NCBI GenBank assembly: GCA_963675135.1
Contig: OY776130.1
Coordinates: forward strand, 64,762,867-64,826,866
Origin: Galeopsis tetrahit
Lineage: Eukaryota; Streptophyta; Magnoliopsida; Lamiales; Lamiaceae
Direction of reading: 5' to 3'
Length of the DNA: 64,000 bases
A model generated the notes under the pieces. That model worked only from the letters and a program-made list of their open reading frames with translations. It did not search any database and was not told where the DNA came from. This document shows positions 46,323 through 58,864 of the stretch, in pieces (the stretch's first letter is position 1; each line of letters begins with the position of its first letter). Position numbers and translations under genes: made by a program.

Positions 46323-49300
46323 ATACTCCCCGGAAGAGTAAATCCTTGTCCCCAAGGATCAAAAGAGGGAAAACACTTCTTCAAGTAAGCAATGTCCTCC
46401 CAAGATTCAACACCCCACTCATTTTTACTCCATTTTACCTTGATCTGAGACGTGGGTCCCCATTTTGTTAGGATCTCGCGAATTTCTAGAACTTCCACGG
46501 GCTGCACCAGAAAAGCTCCATCATCATCGGTGGCCGGAAGAGCAATTGACGGTATGTGTTTCTTTCCAACCTGCTTTTTGAGTAGTGAGACGTGGAAAAT
46601 TGGATGGATTTTCGACCCCAACGGTAGCTCCAGCCGGTAAGCCACTTGCCCTATTCTTTCCAGAACCTTGTAGGGACCAAAATACTTAGATGAAAGTTTA
46701 AGGTTCCGACGGAGGTGAACGGAATTCTGTCTAAATGGTTGTAACTTTAGGAAAACCATGTCCCCCACCTCGAAAACCCTTTCCTGTCTATGCTTATCCG
46801 CAAAAAACTTCATCCTTTCTTGTGCAACATGTAAATTTGCCTTGATTTGTTCAGTCAACAACTGTCGTTGGTGAACAAGATCTGTTACCTCTGAATGAGA
46901 AGATTCAATTTTTGCATCTAGCCCAAGAGTAGGGGGTAGATAACCATAAAGAGCTTGAAAAGAAGTCATTTTGAGACTGGTATGATAATTAGTGTTATAC
47001 CAGTACTCAGCCATTGGTAGCCACTTTAACCATTGTTTAGGATTATCATGAACCATGCACCTCAAATATTGCTCTAGACACTGGTTAACCCGCTCTGTCT
47101 GCCCATCTGACTGTGGGTGATAGGATGAACTCATATGGAGTTCAGTACCTAGCAGCTTGAATAATTCCTTCCAAAAAGAACTTGTGAACACCTTATCCCT
47201 ATCAGTGACAATACTAATAGGTAATCCATGCAGTTTGTATATGATGTCAAGAAAGGTTTTAGCAAGGATTTGGGCTGTGTAAGGGTGTGATAAGGCTATG
47301 AAGTGAGAATACTTAGTGAACCTATCCACAATTACCCAAATAACATTCTTACCCCATGACTTAGGTAAACCCTCTATGAAGTACATAGAAATGTGAACCC
47401 ATGCTTGTTTAGGTATAGGCAAAGGTTGTAGTAACCCAGGGTAAGGCCCACTATCAGCCTTGTTTTGTGCACACACATCACAACTCTTCACCCAATCTGT
47501 AACATCACCCTTTAACTTAGGCCAAAAGAATGCCCTTTTAAGCCTATGATATGTACCATTGATCCCTGAATGCCCTCCAAAGCTTGTATTGTGAAATTCC
47601 TTCAACAATAGTTCTCTTACTCCTGAAGCAGAACCAACCACCAGCCTCTTCTTGTACCTCAAAAGGCCTCCAGCCCATTGAAATTGAGGGTACATACCAG
47701 CATTGTTGATTTTGGTGGTGATGATTTTCTGAATAAAATCATCGCTGGTGTAACTCAATTTAATTTGCTCCAACCAATGTGGTGATACTGTTGTTAAAAC
47801 AGCCACCTCAGCTTTCTCATCTTCTTTTCTGGATAAAGAGTCAGCTGCCATATTGTCTATCCCCCTCTTATATTGAATTTCATAATCCAAGCCCAGTAAT
47901 TTAGTGATCCATTTTTGTTGAAGTGGAGTGAGCACCTTCTGATCCAACAAGTGTTTAAGTGATTGTTGGTCAGTCTTAATAATGAATCTCTGGCCTTGCA
48001 AATAGTGTTTCCACTTCTGAATAGCCATCAGAACAGCTAGAAATTCTCTCTCATAAACTGATAAAGCCTGATTTTTGGGGCATAGTGTTTTGCTCATGTA
48101 AGAGAGTGGCCTCCCATCTTGCATGAGGACTGCCCCAATTCCCTTGCCACTTGCATCAGTCTCAACAACAAACTTCTTGGTGAAATCTGGGAGTGCCAAA
48201 ACAGGGGTTGTAACCATAGCTTTTTTAAGAGTCTGAAAAGCAATTTCAAATTCATTACTCCACTGGAACCCATCCTTCTTAAGTAGATTTGTTAGTGGCC
48301 TACTTAACACCCCATATCCCTTAATGAACTTCCTGTAGTACCCAGTAAGACCCAAAAATCCCCTCAGCTGCTTGACATTTTTTGGAATGGGCCATTGTAC
48401 CATACTAGAAATTTTGCTAGGATCAGTAGCAACTCCACCTTGAGAAATTATATGTCCCAAGTATTCAATTTGAATTTAGCCAAATTCACATTTACTCATC
48501 TTTGCATAAAGTTTGTTGTCCCTCAAAATTTGGAGCACAATCTTCAAATGCTTTAAATGCTCATCCCAATCAGTACTTAGATTAAGATGTCATCAAAGAA
48601 AACCAAAACAATTTTCCTTAAGTAATTCCTGAATACCTTATTCATTAATGACTGGAAGGTAGCAGGGGCATTACACAATCCAAAGGGCATCACCAAGAAC
48701 TCATAGTGCCCACTATGTGTTCGGAAGGCTGTGAGGGCCCTACTTTCAGGTGTCATCAAAATCTGAAAATACCCAGACCTCAGGTCAATCTTGGAGAAAA
48801 ACTTTGCTCCATGTAGCTCATCCAAAAGTTCGTCTATGATAGGTATTGGATAGTTGTGTTTGATGGTCAACTCATTCAAATACCTGTAATCCACACACAT
48901 TCTCCAAGTAGCATCCTTCTTCTTCACTAGTATTACTGGGGCTGCAAAAGGGCTCTTACTGTCTTGAATTACTCTTGTATTCAATAGCTCTTTAACTATC
49001 CTTTCAATCTCCTCTTTATGTGTGTGTGATGTCCTATAGGGATACTGCTGTTTTGGTTGGCTACCTGATTTAAGCAGTATTTGATGCTCCACCCCCCTCT
49101 CAGGTGGCAGCCCTATAGGTTCTTCAAAAATATCTTGGTAATTTGCCAAGAGTTTTTGCAACTTAGGATCCAACTCATCCTCAATATGGTGAAGATTAAC
49201 CCAATACAATTCTTCCACATCCTTCAAATCTTCACTGTGGCATAACTCAAACAAACTATAGTTTGATATCATTCTGCAATCAGCAGTTGAGGTGAGTGCT

Positions 49301-50871
49301 TGTAACTTGATTTTCTGTCCCATTACTGTGACAGTGAAAGTCATCTTCTCATAGTCCAATTCAATGGGAGTGCAAGATTTTAGCCAATCTCCCCCAAGTA
49401 TCAAATCACAGCCTTCATTCTCCAAAATTCTGAGAGGGTAAGAGAACTCATGTCCTTGTATTTTCCAGAAGAAGGGGTCAACTTGTTTAGCACTCACCAT
49501 CCTTTGCCCATTAGCTACCCTTACTATTATGGGATCCGTTGGTGTGAGGGGACACCTTAGCCTCTTAGCAGTAGCTGATTGAATAAAACTGAGGGTGTTG
49601 CCTGTATCAATCAATATATGCAATCTCTGGTTGTTGTACTCCCCAAACAACCTCATAGTGGTAATACCACTCTCACCTGAGATTGCATCCAAGGTTAATT
49701 GTATCTCCTCCATGAGTGTAGTTTGTGCCTCCCCACCATACTCCTCTACACACACTTCATCCTCCTCATCAGCCATAATCATGTAGGCTATTTTCTGTTT
49801 ACACTTATGCCCATAAGTGTATGGCTCATCACAGTTATAGCATAACCCCTTTTCTCTCCTAGCAGCCATCTCAGTAGGAGTTAAAATTTTAATAGGAGTT
49901 TTTGACCCAGGGAATGGGGGTTTAGATGGAGGGCCAGTATTGGTTTCGGGCTTTTTGTAAGAGGTGTTTTGGTAATTGAAATTTTTGGTCACTGGCTTGA
50001 GTTTTTTGGAAAGGGCATCAAGAGTTTGAACCTGTTTTTCACCCAAATTAATAGCATGCTCTAGTGTTTTAGGTTCAAACATGGAGATAGTTGATTGCAA
50101 TTCTTCATTAAGTCCACTAATGAAACTTGCAATAAAATAATTTTCAGAAAACTTTTCCCCTTTAATCAACATCATGCTGGCTTTTAATTCTTCAAATTTG
50201 TCCACATAATCAGAATATAGCCCAGTTTGTTTTAACTTGCTAAACTCAGCTATCACTCTAGATTCCCTCATATCCTCAAATCTAGTAGTGAGAATTTCCA
50301 GAAATTGTGACCAAGGAAGATCAATATGCTTTTGAGTATAGTTTTGAAACCACAAAGCTGCCTTACCATCAAAGTGCATAGAGGCAAGAGTTACCTTGTG
50401 AGAGTCTGGAACATTTGGGATCAGTTTGAAGTAAGAGTTGCACTTCAATATCCAGCCTCTAAGATTTGATCCATCAAATCTTGGGAATTCAACTCTGGGT
50501 AGTGGTGTGTGTACCACAGCTCCTGTGTGTTCTTGAATCTGCCTGTTTTTTGAGTTTTCATAAGGTTGAGTGTAGCTCCCGAAGGTGTTTGATCCCATAG
50601 TAGGATCCCCCAATATTGACTCATGTTCAAGTTGACTCTTTCCCTTATCTAGATTCATGAGTTGCAGCTGCATTGCTGCTAGAGTTTTGGTCACGTGATC
50701 CAGTTTTCCCACGACTCCGTTGAGCTGATCATCGACTTGAGAGGTGATCCCTTGTATGGAATCATGTATTTTTGCTTCAGTAGCTTCCCATTTGAGTGTT
50801 TCTGTTTGCATCCATTGTTCTAATTTTTTCTGTGATTCTTGTAGGTCTTTGAACCGTGTACCCTCCGCCAT
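46199..50871 (-). pseudogene. Broken gag-pol polyprotein of the chromovirus
   Basis: Gag starts at ATG 50871 (MAEGTRFKDL). It has a CYNC...GHKC zinc knuckle. The protease shows LIDTG. The reverse transcriptase runs to VFFDDILI, where the frame stops at 48577. A one-base loss right after this motif and an extra TAA about 90 bases later disrupt the frame. It reopens by 48460 at GHIIS and continues through RNase H (VVETDASGKGIGAVL), the integrase HHCC domain (FHNTSFGGHSG to CDVCAQNK) and the integrase core. The core has TDRD and the E of DGQTERVNQ, but the first catalytic Asp is Tyr in ISMYFIEGLP. A chromodomain-like tail (VLEIREIL, IKVKWSKNEW, ESWEDI) follows, then an acidic extension ending inside the 3' LTR. 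Confidence 0.9.
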
Positions 50872-50882
50872 TTCGCACGAAG

Positions 50883-50902
50883 AACCTGGCTCTGATTACC
50901 AA
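50883..50902 (-). other. Primer binding site of the chromovirus
   Basis: On the minus strand, just inside the 5' LTR, the sequence reads TGGTAATCAGAGCCAGGTTC. This is the complement of plant initiator-Met tRNA 3' end with one extra A. Confidence 0.7.
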
Positions 50903-50903
50903 T

Positions 50904-51356
50904 TGTTCTATTCCGATAAGATTTGTAGCATATTTTTGGTATTTTCTGTAATATTTTTGTGAGGAAGAAGATGATGTTTAGATAAGATGGAGAAAGGAGA
51001 GATAATTGAGAGAGAGAAAGAGTTGTTGGGTACTGATTTTCTGCTGCTTTCATTTGCCAGAATTGGCATAATAACAACTTAGTGGGGACCAACCCTTACA
51101 AGCTAATACATCAAAATGCAGGGACTAAAATGCAAGGTGATATAAGTCTTTAAGGAAATAACAATTAATAATTAAATAATCTAAATGCAATCCATCAACT
51201 CCTAATCCAACGGCTGTGCTTCATCACTTCTTTTAGGACATAACTCTTGTTTTTGTGTCAGAATCTATCTCATCTTCTTCATTGAACTCAACCTTCTTCT
51301 CTTTCTTCTCACCTCCATCATTGAACTCAGCTTGCATTACTTTGGTGTCCATAACA
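50904..51356 (-). repeat. 5' LTR of the nested Ty3/gypsy element
   Basis: 453 bp, starting TGTTATGGACACC on the minus strand. It differs from the 3' LTR only near 50907 (C for A) and 51315 (C for G). Confidence 0.95.
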
Positions 51357-51361
51357 TACTG
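51357..51361. repeat. Right target site duplication of the LTR retrotransposon
   Basis: TACTG follows the LTR end directly, identical to 45865-45869. Confidence 0.9.
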
Positions 51362-51596
51362 GTTATGGAAAATAGGACACCTTAAAATACAACAATGACT
51401 GGATTGCAAATTAATAAGCACAATAAAGTAGTACATTAAAGACCAACCTACACACTACTGAAAACATTAGGATAAATGCATAACAAGTTTTACATCACCT
51501 GACTTCATACCAAATCAATAGTAAACACACAACTTTGAACCCACAAAAGGCTTAACAAGGGCGCTCGACACAAGATCAACTGCTCAATCATTTTCA

Positions 51597-52380
51597 CTAT
51601 TTCCATGGAGAGGCGTTAACCCAGCTCGGCGGCGGACCTTTCTTCGGGGTACTGCATGTGCCGTCCGATGCCGAAGGTTTTGAGTTAACGGAACTTGGAT
51701 CGTCACGAAATTTGCTAAGTGATTTCCAGAAACGATTGAACGAGCTTGTGTCGCCATCCGAACTACTCCTTCCAACGACACCCTTTCCCTTCATGGTTGC
51801 ACAATCAATGGCATGCTCGAGCTGTTCAATATACTCAACAAAGTGTGTAGGAGACTCATGCAATTGAGTACGCTCATCTGTGGGTTCTCCAAATATAATT
51901 TTTAAAGCCCCCCATTCAGGCTCACCCTCGTTTTGATATGCTTGGGCGAACGGATTGACCTGTTATTTGCAAAAATATTAGTATACACTCTTTATGTTTT
52001 TTCGCAACAACCACTCAAATAATAATTTTTACCCGGATGACATTCGTCCACGTGTCGTCATCTGTGCGAATAACATTTGTAGATTCGTCGTACTCAACAC
52101 CCTCAAGACGTATCAACCATGAAAACACACCGTGCCGCATCCGTAGGCGCTCCAGTTGTACGTTACAGAATTCATTGTCGAACGACGTTTTGTTTAGCAT
52201 GTTCACTGTGAAGCGGGCACCATCTATTCCATAGAAGTTGTCGTACACGCTACCGTGAGCATAAAAAAGGCCCATTCGAACATTGTCGGACAACGATTCC
52301 GAGAACTCTCGGTCCATTTTCGCTGTCCATTCCAAACCGTAGAGAAAATCGTCCTGAGTGAGGGCTATTTCTCGACTCAT
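51597..52380 (-). CDS. Myb/SANT-like protein B of the PIF/Harbinger element
   Basis: Spliced model on the minus strand: 52380-52033 joined to 51959-51597, 236 residues, phase-0 intron of 73 bases (GT-AG). The protein has LTQDDFLYGLEWTAKMD at the start, then LERLRMRHGVFSWLI and GVEYDESTNVIRTDDDTW, with the intron right after TNVIR. It resumes VNPFAQAY...GEPEWGALKIIFG, the usual second half of the plant Myb/SANT-like domain. The C-terminal part is Ser/Pro-rich and low complexity. The start MSREIALT is the first ATG after a TATA-like sequence. The frame is open upstream to 52455 but with a poor hydrophobic start, which I reject. Expected role: end-binding accessory protein of the transposon. It converges on gene A across the retrotransposon. 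Confidence 0.78.
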
Positions 52381-52460
52381 TTTTTTACACTCTCTCCTTA
52401 TATTATCCTTAGGTATTTTGTAAAATTTTATGGTAATGTAATAGACAAGTTGCATGTAAT

Positions 52461-52470
52461 GTATATATAG
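52461..52470 (-). promoter_or_regulatory. Putative TATA box for Myb/SANT-like gene B
   Basis: The minus strand reads CTATATATACA about 85 bases upstream of the ATG at 52380. Confidence 0.5.
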
Positions 52471-52961
52471 ACATGCTTGTGTTTTTTCAAATAGAAGTTT
52501 TTAGGGCTTATGCTTGGGAGTGATTGCTATGTTGACCAAAATAGAGGGAATATATTCACCTGCAACATAAAAAGATGTGGACGCATGCATTTGTCTTGTC
52601 CTCATTTGCATCCACAAACTAGTAATCAACACAAAAGTACACGAAATAAGTGGGCATAGACCAAATGTGCAAAACCATTCAGGGAATATATTCCTCTGGT
52701 AATGGCAGAAGACTCACGCGTGCATAGACCAAAAAAATGATTGTTAATACATTGTGCATTGTGTTGTCAATTTTTTTATTCTTTTTGGAAAAAACATACA
52801 TTTATTAATATTCAACTTTTGGTAGCAAATAGTACACAAATTGCAACTATAAGCACACACAAGCATACTCTTCCGACTTCAACTGTTCTTTTTAGGCTCG
52901 CTTCGTCTGTCTCGTACTTCGCGATACACTTCTCGTATTTATTCATCTTGTCGTACCACGA
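52471..52961. other. Spacer between gene B and the zf-GRF gene
   Basis: Non-coding, AT-rich. It should hold the promoter of B and the 3' end of the zf-GRF gene, both on the minus strand. Nothing else is recognised. Confidence 0.4.
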
Positions 52962-53274
52962 CTAAATTACGACCAAAGTCCGTTCGGGTAGCTCTTCGTC
53001 CAACCACTCAAAAAACCCGCATTTACCATCCTACAGAAAACTAAACGAATACAAGCCTTGTTAGACATCAAATTTTTTATAAAAGTACCTACAGAATGAC
53101 ATTGGTTCGTACTCTATTGTTCGGACACGCAATAAATCGTCTTCCAGGGTTTGCCCTCGTTCGCGACGTCTGCACACTGAGATGGTATCCACAATAACAA
53201 CACATGTTCGTTTGGTACTCAAATGATCGATTGAGCGACGAGTCGACGTTATCGAACTTCGATCTAGATCCCAT
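52962..53274 (-). CDS. zf-GRF zinc-finger microprotein inside the PIF/Harbinger element
   Basis: Spliced model on the minus strand: 53274-53113 joined to 53030-52962, 76 residues. The intron uses GT (GTACGA) and TAG. Joining gives CPNNR followed by DGKCGFFEWLDEELPER, which completes a zf-GRF domain: ligands Cys26, Cys28, Cys50 and Cys58 are expected (His31 is also nearby), and the signature GRRF is at 44-47 in NPGRRFIACP. GRF fingers bind single-stranded nucleic acid in proteins such as TOP3A, APE2 and NEIL3. In plants, short GRF proteins are common but their role is mostly unknown. A TATA-like sequence lies upstream. An overlapping longer frame (53061-53462) has no domain and is a shadow. 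A role in transposition is inference only. Confidence 0.75.
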
Positions 53275-53434
53275 AACCTATAAAATAAGCAAATTTTAAC
53301 AAGTACAGTCGATGTAAAATGAGCGAGCCAACCTAAAATGTCTCTTAATATGGAGGACTTACTTACTGGTAGAATGTGGATTATGATATTAAGTTTTGAT
53401 AATTTTTTTTTTTTTTTGCATATCAGATTCGTTG

Positions 53435-53446
53435 GTTTATATACAT
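53435..53446 (-). promoter_or_regulatory. Putative TATA box of the zf-GRF gene
   Basis: The minus strand reads TATGTATATAAACC about 165 bases before the ATG at 53274. Confidence 0.45.
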
Positions 53447-54454
53447 ACATATGTCTCTCCAATTGTGTTTAATTACAAGTAGTTGGAATGATAGGTGGTA
53501 GGTGGGGGTAGTTGTGAATTAAAGATGGAATACCCCCAATGTATTTGTACGGGGTGTTTTAAGAATTTTATATTGGCGGTAAAGTGAAATTGGGGGTATG
53601 GTCTTGGCACCAATTTTTTCCGCCACACACGCCTCCGTACAGAAATGACCTACATACATTACTATCCATACCTTAATTCACTTTCAACTTGAGTCAATTT
53701 CGACAAACAGGGGTACGCTGAACCGACACCAATATTTTCACAATCGTTTTTTTTTTCCATACTTGCATTTTGTGAAATCATGCCCGTTGCACGCGTTATT
53801 TACTTACGATTCTCTTGTATTTACTGGGCACTCTGATCGCAGGTCAAATTGGCTAGACAAGCTATTGTTCTTCGTATCCGCACAATTGAAAGGTACAACT
53901 CCCACTCTTAACCAAGCACATAGTCATGATGTTATTCCTGTTATTTAGACGTGCTTCGTATTTTTTTGGGTTTATACGCATAACTAATGGTAAAGGTGTT
54001 GGTTCGTGTGTCCAATTTGGTTGAGTGGTTTGTATAAATTGTGTAAATCGTGTTCCAATCCCGTTTTTTAGTGCTTGTGCCTGATAATTTGGTATAGTTT
54101 GTTGTGAATTGTGATGCGTAAATTCATTGTTTGGTGTTTGCGTTTTTTTGTTAAATACGGTATGCCTCTTCTAAGTTGTATAAGCTGGATATGAAAAGAA
54201 GTGGTTTTTTTTTTTATTTTTACAATGGATATGTAAAATAGAATAATACAGACTAACTGCATTAGGTGTTATGAGTTAAATACGGTTGGGTGTATACTGC
54301 ATTATAGTTTTCTACATGTGCATTATAGTTTTTGTACATTATAGTTTTTGTACTTGGGCGGGAGACCAATCTTATCACAATAGTGCACGTTTTCTACATC
54401 AAAATATTGTCAGTAAGATCACGGAGTTTGGTGTTCTGTTTTGTTAACTAAGGT
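53447..54454. other. Divergent promoter region between zf-GRF (-) and transposase (+)
   Basis: About 1 kb of non-coding DNA between two divergently transcribed genes. It probably holds both promoters and a long transposase leader. A repeated CATTATAGTTTT(C/T)TAC phrase occurs near 54300-54350. No gene is seen. Confidence 0.45.
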
Positions 54455-56197
54455 ATGTCTCTTACACACAATAGGATGAGTTCCCGTACCCCACAAAATG
54501 ACATTGTATGGTTGTTGCTCGAGGATATCATAATACAGACAATCGTTGTTACTGAACTAGTCATGCAACATTTGAGAATCGAAGGTAGTAGAAAGCGTTT
54601 GCGAAATGGTAGGTACAGTATGATAAACAAAATACCCCAACAAGTGCACTTTCGATGTAGACTAGTTGGTGGTAGTGACAATGAATGTGTCGAGAATCTG
54701 CGTATGGACCGAAATGCGTTTGGGAGGCTGTGTGTAATACTGAAAACCGTTGGGGGTCTGAAAGATCAGAAATTCGTGTTGGTAGAAGAACAAGTTGCCA
54801 TGTTCTTAAGTGTTTTGGCGCACCACAAGAAAAATTCGGTTGTCAAGTTCGATTTCCAACGGTCCGGGCAGACTGTATCATATTATGTGCGAGAAGTTCT
54901 ATGCGCCGTATTGCAACTGTACTCTGTTCTACTTGCAAAACCATTGCCCGTACCTGACGAATGTGATGACCAACGTTGGAAATGGTTCAAGGTATTTTGT
55001 TAGTTTTAAAACGGAATTATTGCTTTAATATAATGTGTAATGAGGTAAAACTGACAATCATACAACATCTTGTTATGCGTAGGGTTGTCTTGGGGCGTTA
55101 GACGGAACTCACATAAATGTTCGCGTACCCGCTGCTGATCGAGGTAGATACAGATCAAGGAAAGGCGATATATCAACCAATGTCCTTGGCGTTTGTGATC
55201 GACAAATGAACTTTGTGTATGTCCTGCCAGGATGGGAGGGCTCGGCCAACGATGGTAGGGTATTGCGTGATGCGATTAATCGACCAAATGGGTTAAAGGT
55301 CCCGGAAGGTATATTTTCTATCTGGGTTATTCATTATCTGATGCATACACTTTACTTTTCAGTCTGGGTTCCTAATACATATGCTCTCACAGTTAATAAA
55401 ATTTTTTAAAAGTATTATTTGAAGTAAGATCGACAGTTAGTTGAAAGGCAAGATTCATGCCTTAAGAAGCAGCTCTATCTCCATTGTCCGGATAAATTCA
55501 TAATGTGTATTGTGTATTAATTTCTTGTGTAATGTATAATTAATAATAATGATAGGTTATTGATTAGCTCAAAATTGCATCATCCGTTATCTAAGAGGCA
55601 AATAAATTTATGAGCAGTGCCATCTACACATAAGAGGTCACAGTATATGACCCAATATCAATATATATATAAAATGTATCCCATACTAAATGTTTTATTG
55701 TTTGGTGGAAACACTGCCTAATGTAGTTTCTATTTTTTTTTTTAGGAAGCTACTACTTGTGTGACAACGGATACGCAAATAGCAGAGGGTTTCTGTCGCC
55801 GTATCGTTGTGTTCGATATCATCTAAGTGAATGGGGACCTCAAAACAGTATACCAGAAAACTATCAAGAGCTGTTCAATTTGCGTCATTCGCGCGCAAGG
55901 ACGATAATTGAGCGTGCGTTTGGGATTATGAAGATGTGTTGGGCTATCCTACGTAGTACCTCTTATTATCCGATTGATACGCAAATCGACCTGATTATGG
56001 CATGCTTTCTACTCCATAACTACATCCGCCGTGAGATGACCAATGATCCCATGGAGACACTGATTGATGGGCCTGGGGATGATTTCGATAACGACGATGA
56101 TAATGTAGAGTATGTATCTACATTAGGAGCGACACCAGACTGGTCCGCCCAACGGGAAACGCTTGCACAAGAGATGTGGAATGAATTTACTAGCTGA
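54455..56197 (+). CDS. PIF/Harbinger transposase (DDE_Tnp_4 / HARBI1-ALP1 type)
   Basis: Spliced model 54455-54991, 55083-55308 and 55746-56197; 404 residues; both introns GT-AG. The N-terminal part has FRMDRNAFGRLC-like sequence (residues 87-94) and the YYVREVLCAVLQLY helix region. The catalytic core has GALDGTHI (Asp186), GWEGSANDGRVL (Asp236), GSYYLCDNGYANSRGFLSPY, YHLSEW, and HSRARTIIERAFGIMK with Glu310 in the R-x3-E-x6-K signature of the IS5-related family. No acid is missing and there is no internal stop, so the enzyme looks intact. The start is uncertain: a second ATG at 54476 is preceded by an AATAG/GATG acceptor-like sequence. It would cut and reinsert elements with GGGCTC-type ends at TWA sites. 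Confidence 0.9.
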
Positions 56198-56458
56198 TAG
56201 TGTCTATGCATTATGTATCAGTAGACGAACTTTGGATTTGAAATATTGTGCCTTAGTTATGTTCTTAGAACCAGACTTGTTAACTGAATCATATGATTAA
56301 GTGTGATGTTATTTTGTTCTGCTATTTAATTGTACTTGTATTTGATGCCAAGCGTTGCAATGAACATGTACCAAATAGTACGCTGCTTGGTTGATAAGTC
56401 ATTTTGTTTAGAAACGGTTGTCTGACTTGTTTAATGTAAAAACTTTGCAGCTGAAACA

Positions 56459-57778
56459 ATGGAGCATCAGGGCACTGACAGTAAGAAAGGTCGAGGTGCA
56501 TTCAAGGTCCCAACGGGTAGCACACGGAGAGTGTGGACTACTAATGAAGAGGCAGCATTGATAGCAGCATTGAAAGACCTGGTTGCTCATGGCTGGAAGA
56601 GCGAAAACGGATTTCGTACCGGGTATTTAAACAAGCTTGAAGAAGCGCTTCTAATAGCACTTCCAGGTACGGATCTACGCTCGAGCCCAAATATCAATTC
56701 CAAGTTAACCATATGGAGGAAAACATACGGGTCAATTGTAACTGCTCAACGAGACACGACTGGTGCGGGGTGGAACAACACAACAAACAGCTTTGATGTG
56801 ACGGACGAGCAGTGGGAACAAATCGTTAGGGTAAAATATCATTTATATACTACTGCATCGTACTCCTTAATTATTACATTTAGTTGATAATTGCAGAGTT
56901 GGATGCGATAGAACCATGTTGACATAGTGTGATGGAAAGTTAATTGCCATTTTATTTCATAATTGAATACGCACATGAGGAAACCATATTGAAAATTATG
57001 CAACGTATTGCCAAAAAGGAATTTATTTGATGTGAATTAGAGGCAGCCCATAATTTATTTTTTTTTGTTAAGGTCATATAGTTGTGCTGTTGTCATATTT
57101 GTATTAATATGCAGCTCTTAATTATTTATGTGAGTTATACAATCTTTACAGAAAGACCCACTCATGCGTGGCATGCGCGAAAAAGAGTGGCCACTTTACC
57201 CCGATTGGAAAGAAATTTTCGGGAAAGACAGGGCAACCGGAGATGGTGCGATAGACGTGGCCGACGCAGCTAAGAGAGCGATAGATGCACGTGTCAAGCG
57301 CACTCGTGCAGATATTAACCAAGACTGGAATGGCGACAACTTCATAGACATTGAGAGCATAATTGGAGAACGGGTTGAGAGCGGACTCAAAGATAATGAA
57401 GGCAATACGAACAGCACCACCGAGATGAAGAAGGATAATGACCCGTCTACAGTAGCTACGTCGAAGCGCAAGAAAAACTGTCCGACAAATGAGCCGTCTG
57501 TTGGCGGCGAGCTTCGAGAGTTTTATGTCGCCACTCGTGAACAGATTTCGCATCTTGCATCTCGAATCGGCCATGATCATGATATGGGAGTTGCTCGAAA
57601 ATCATTGTTCGAATTGTTGGGCAACATTAAGTCGTTATCTTTAATGGATAAGATCGGTGTGTCCGAGATTCTAGGCACAAATCCTAACCAGCTCGAGATA
57701 TTCATGGGGTATACGGACGATGCTCGTGAAGTATATTGCAACCTTTTACTCGAACGTGCACGTAGTGCACCAAAGTAG
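56459..57778 (+). CDS. Myb/SANT-like protein C of the PIF/Harbinger element
   Basis: Spliced model 56459-56830 joined to 57152-57778; 332 residues; phase-0 intron. This is the most canonical of the four: RRVWTTNEEAALIAALKDLV, then NSKLTIWRKTYGSIV and TNSFDVTDEQWEQIVR before the intron, and KEWPLYPDWKEIFGKDRATG after it. The C-terminal half is charged with a basic KRKK patch that may be a nuclear localisation signal, then a helical leucine-rich end. It follows the transposase by 260 bases in the same direction, the usual pairing of PIF/Harbinger ORF1 and ORF2, so it is the best candidate for the cognate partner of the transposase. Confidence 0.88.
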
Positions 57779-58864
57779 GCATTAAGGAACCAATGATCGC
57801 TGGAACATAATGTGAACATCTTTTGCTTATATAAATCTGGTAATGGACGATGCTTATGTATTAGTGGTACTTGATGTTGCCCGACTGAGCAAACGTTATT
57901 TATTCGGGTGCATGTTTTGGCCACCAACATTTTGTTTTTTGTAAACTATTAATGTGGTTAATGCTATGATTAATGTACTCCAGCCTTCATTCTGATATCT
58001 TGTGTGCCAATTAGATGGATCCTTGTACCGGAAGTATTAAACCGATCCAAGCAGGGTAATTTAGTATATTGCGTGCATCGACTGTAAAAGAGTCTTAGTT
58101 CATGTACTTTGCTTTATGGATGTTGATGAATATTGTCTTTTGGATTTTGAGTGATTAATATATAATACATGCGTGTGTTTTGGCCTTTTGATGGATATGC
58201 TTGGCATGTTTGCTGGCTTTTGTATGCTCATGTATATGTTGTATGTTAAATTTTGCAGCATATGTTGTTTAATTGCAAGTAGGTAGTTGTGCTGCATTTG
58301 GATTAAGACTTTAGAAAATATTAAAGTATATCTTCTGCTAGAATAAGACAATCGTGAAAACGCAATATGTTCCAATATCAATGAATAGCTACTTTGAATT
58401 AAAGATGTCAAGCCACCAAGTTATCTTTGAATCTAAAATTTTGCAGTTCCATCAATCAAAATTTTGGACCAGAACTAAAAACAACCAACACCCGCAACAA
58501 TTAGCAACATACCTCCATTGCATGATAATTAAAACAGTAGAATGTTCACAGCAGTTAACAACAATCTCGCCAAACACTGATAACATAACAACATATACTT
58601 GGTTTTGAGGCCCCTGATAACATAACAACACTGACAAAATATATATTGCATAATTAGGCATAAATCATCCAAGTAGCACACACCACTGAGTTATAGACTG
58701 CCCCATTCAAAAGGTGTGACTAATACCACAGATGTCACACATATCAGATACAAAAGACATGATTCAAAACACAAACACATATGATCATCAAATACATAGA
58801 CGCATAGGTTATAACCCACTAACTACTTAAACACAAACAAGTTTTTGGACGAAGTACACAGCCT
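57779..58864. other. Convergent spacer between Myb/SANT-like genes C and D
   Basis: About 1.1 kb of AT-rich non-coding sequence where two genes end tail to tail. No recognisable feature. Confidence 0.4.

Larger units (their letters stand above)
45870..51356 (-). mobile_element. Ty3/gypsy chromovirus-type LTR retrotransposon nested in the DNA transposon
   Basis: 5,487 bp with 453-bp LTRs (two differences) and a TACTG target duplication. It is oriented leftwards. A primer binding site like that for initiator methionine tRNA lies next to the 5' LTR. A purine-rich CCGGGGAGTAT precedes the 3' LTR. The internal region is one gag-pol unit ending in a chromodomain-like segment, which places it among plant chromoviruses; the clade is not resolved. 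With 2 of 453 LTR differences the insertion is young, probably a few hundred thousand years at usual plant rates. Gag-pol is broken, so the copy is not autonomous. Confidence 0.93.

Noticed and set aside
53061..53462. 133-residue frame overlapping the zf-GRF gene
   Set aside because: It is in another frame, has no domain, and the spliced zf-GRF frame explains the sequence much better.
53763..53948. 61-residue plus-strand frame upstream of the transposase
   Set aside because: No domain and no splice link to the transposase; probably leader sequence.
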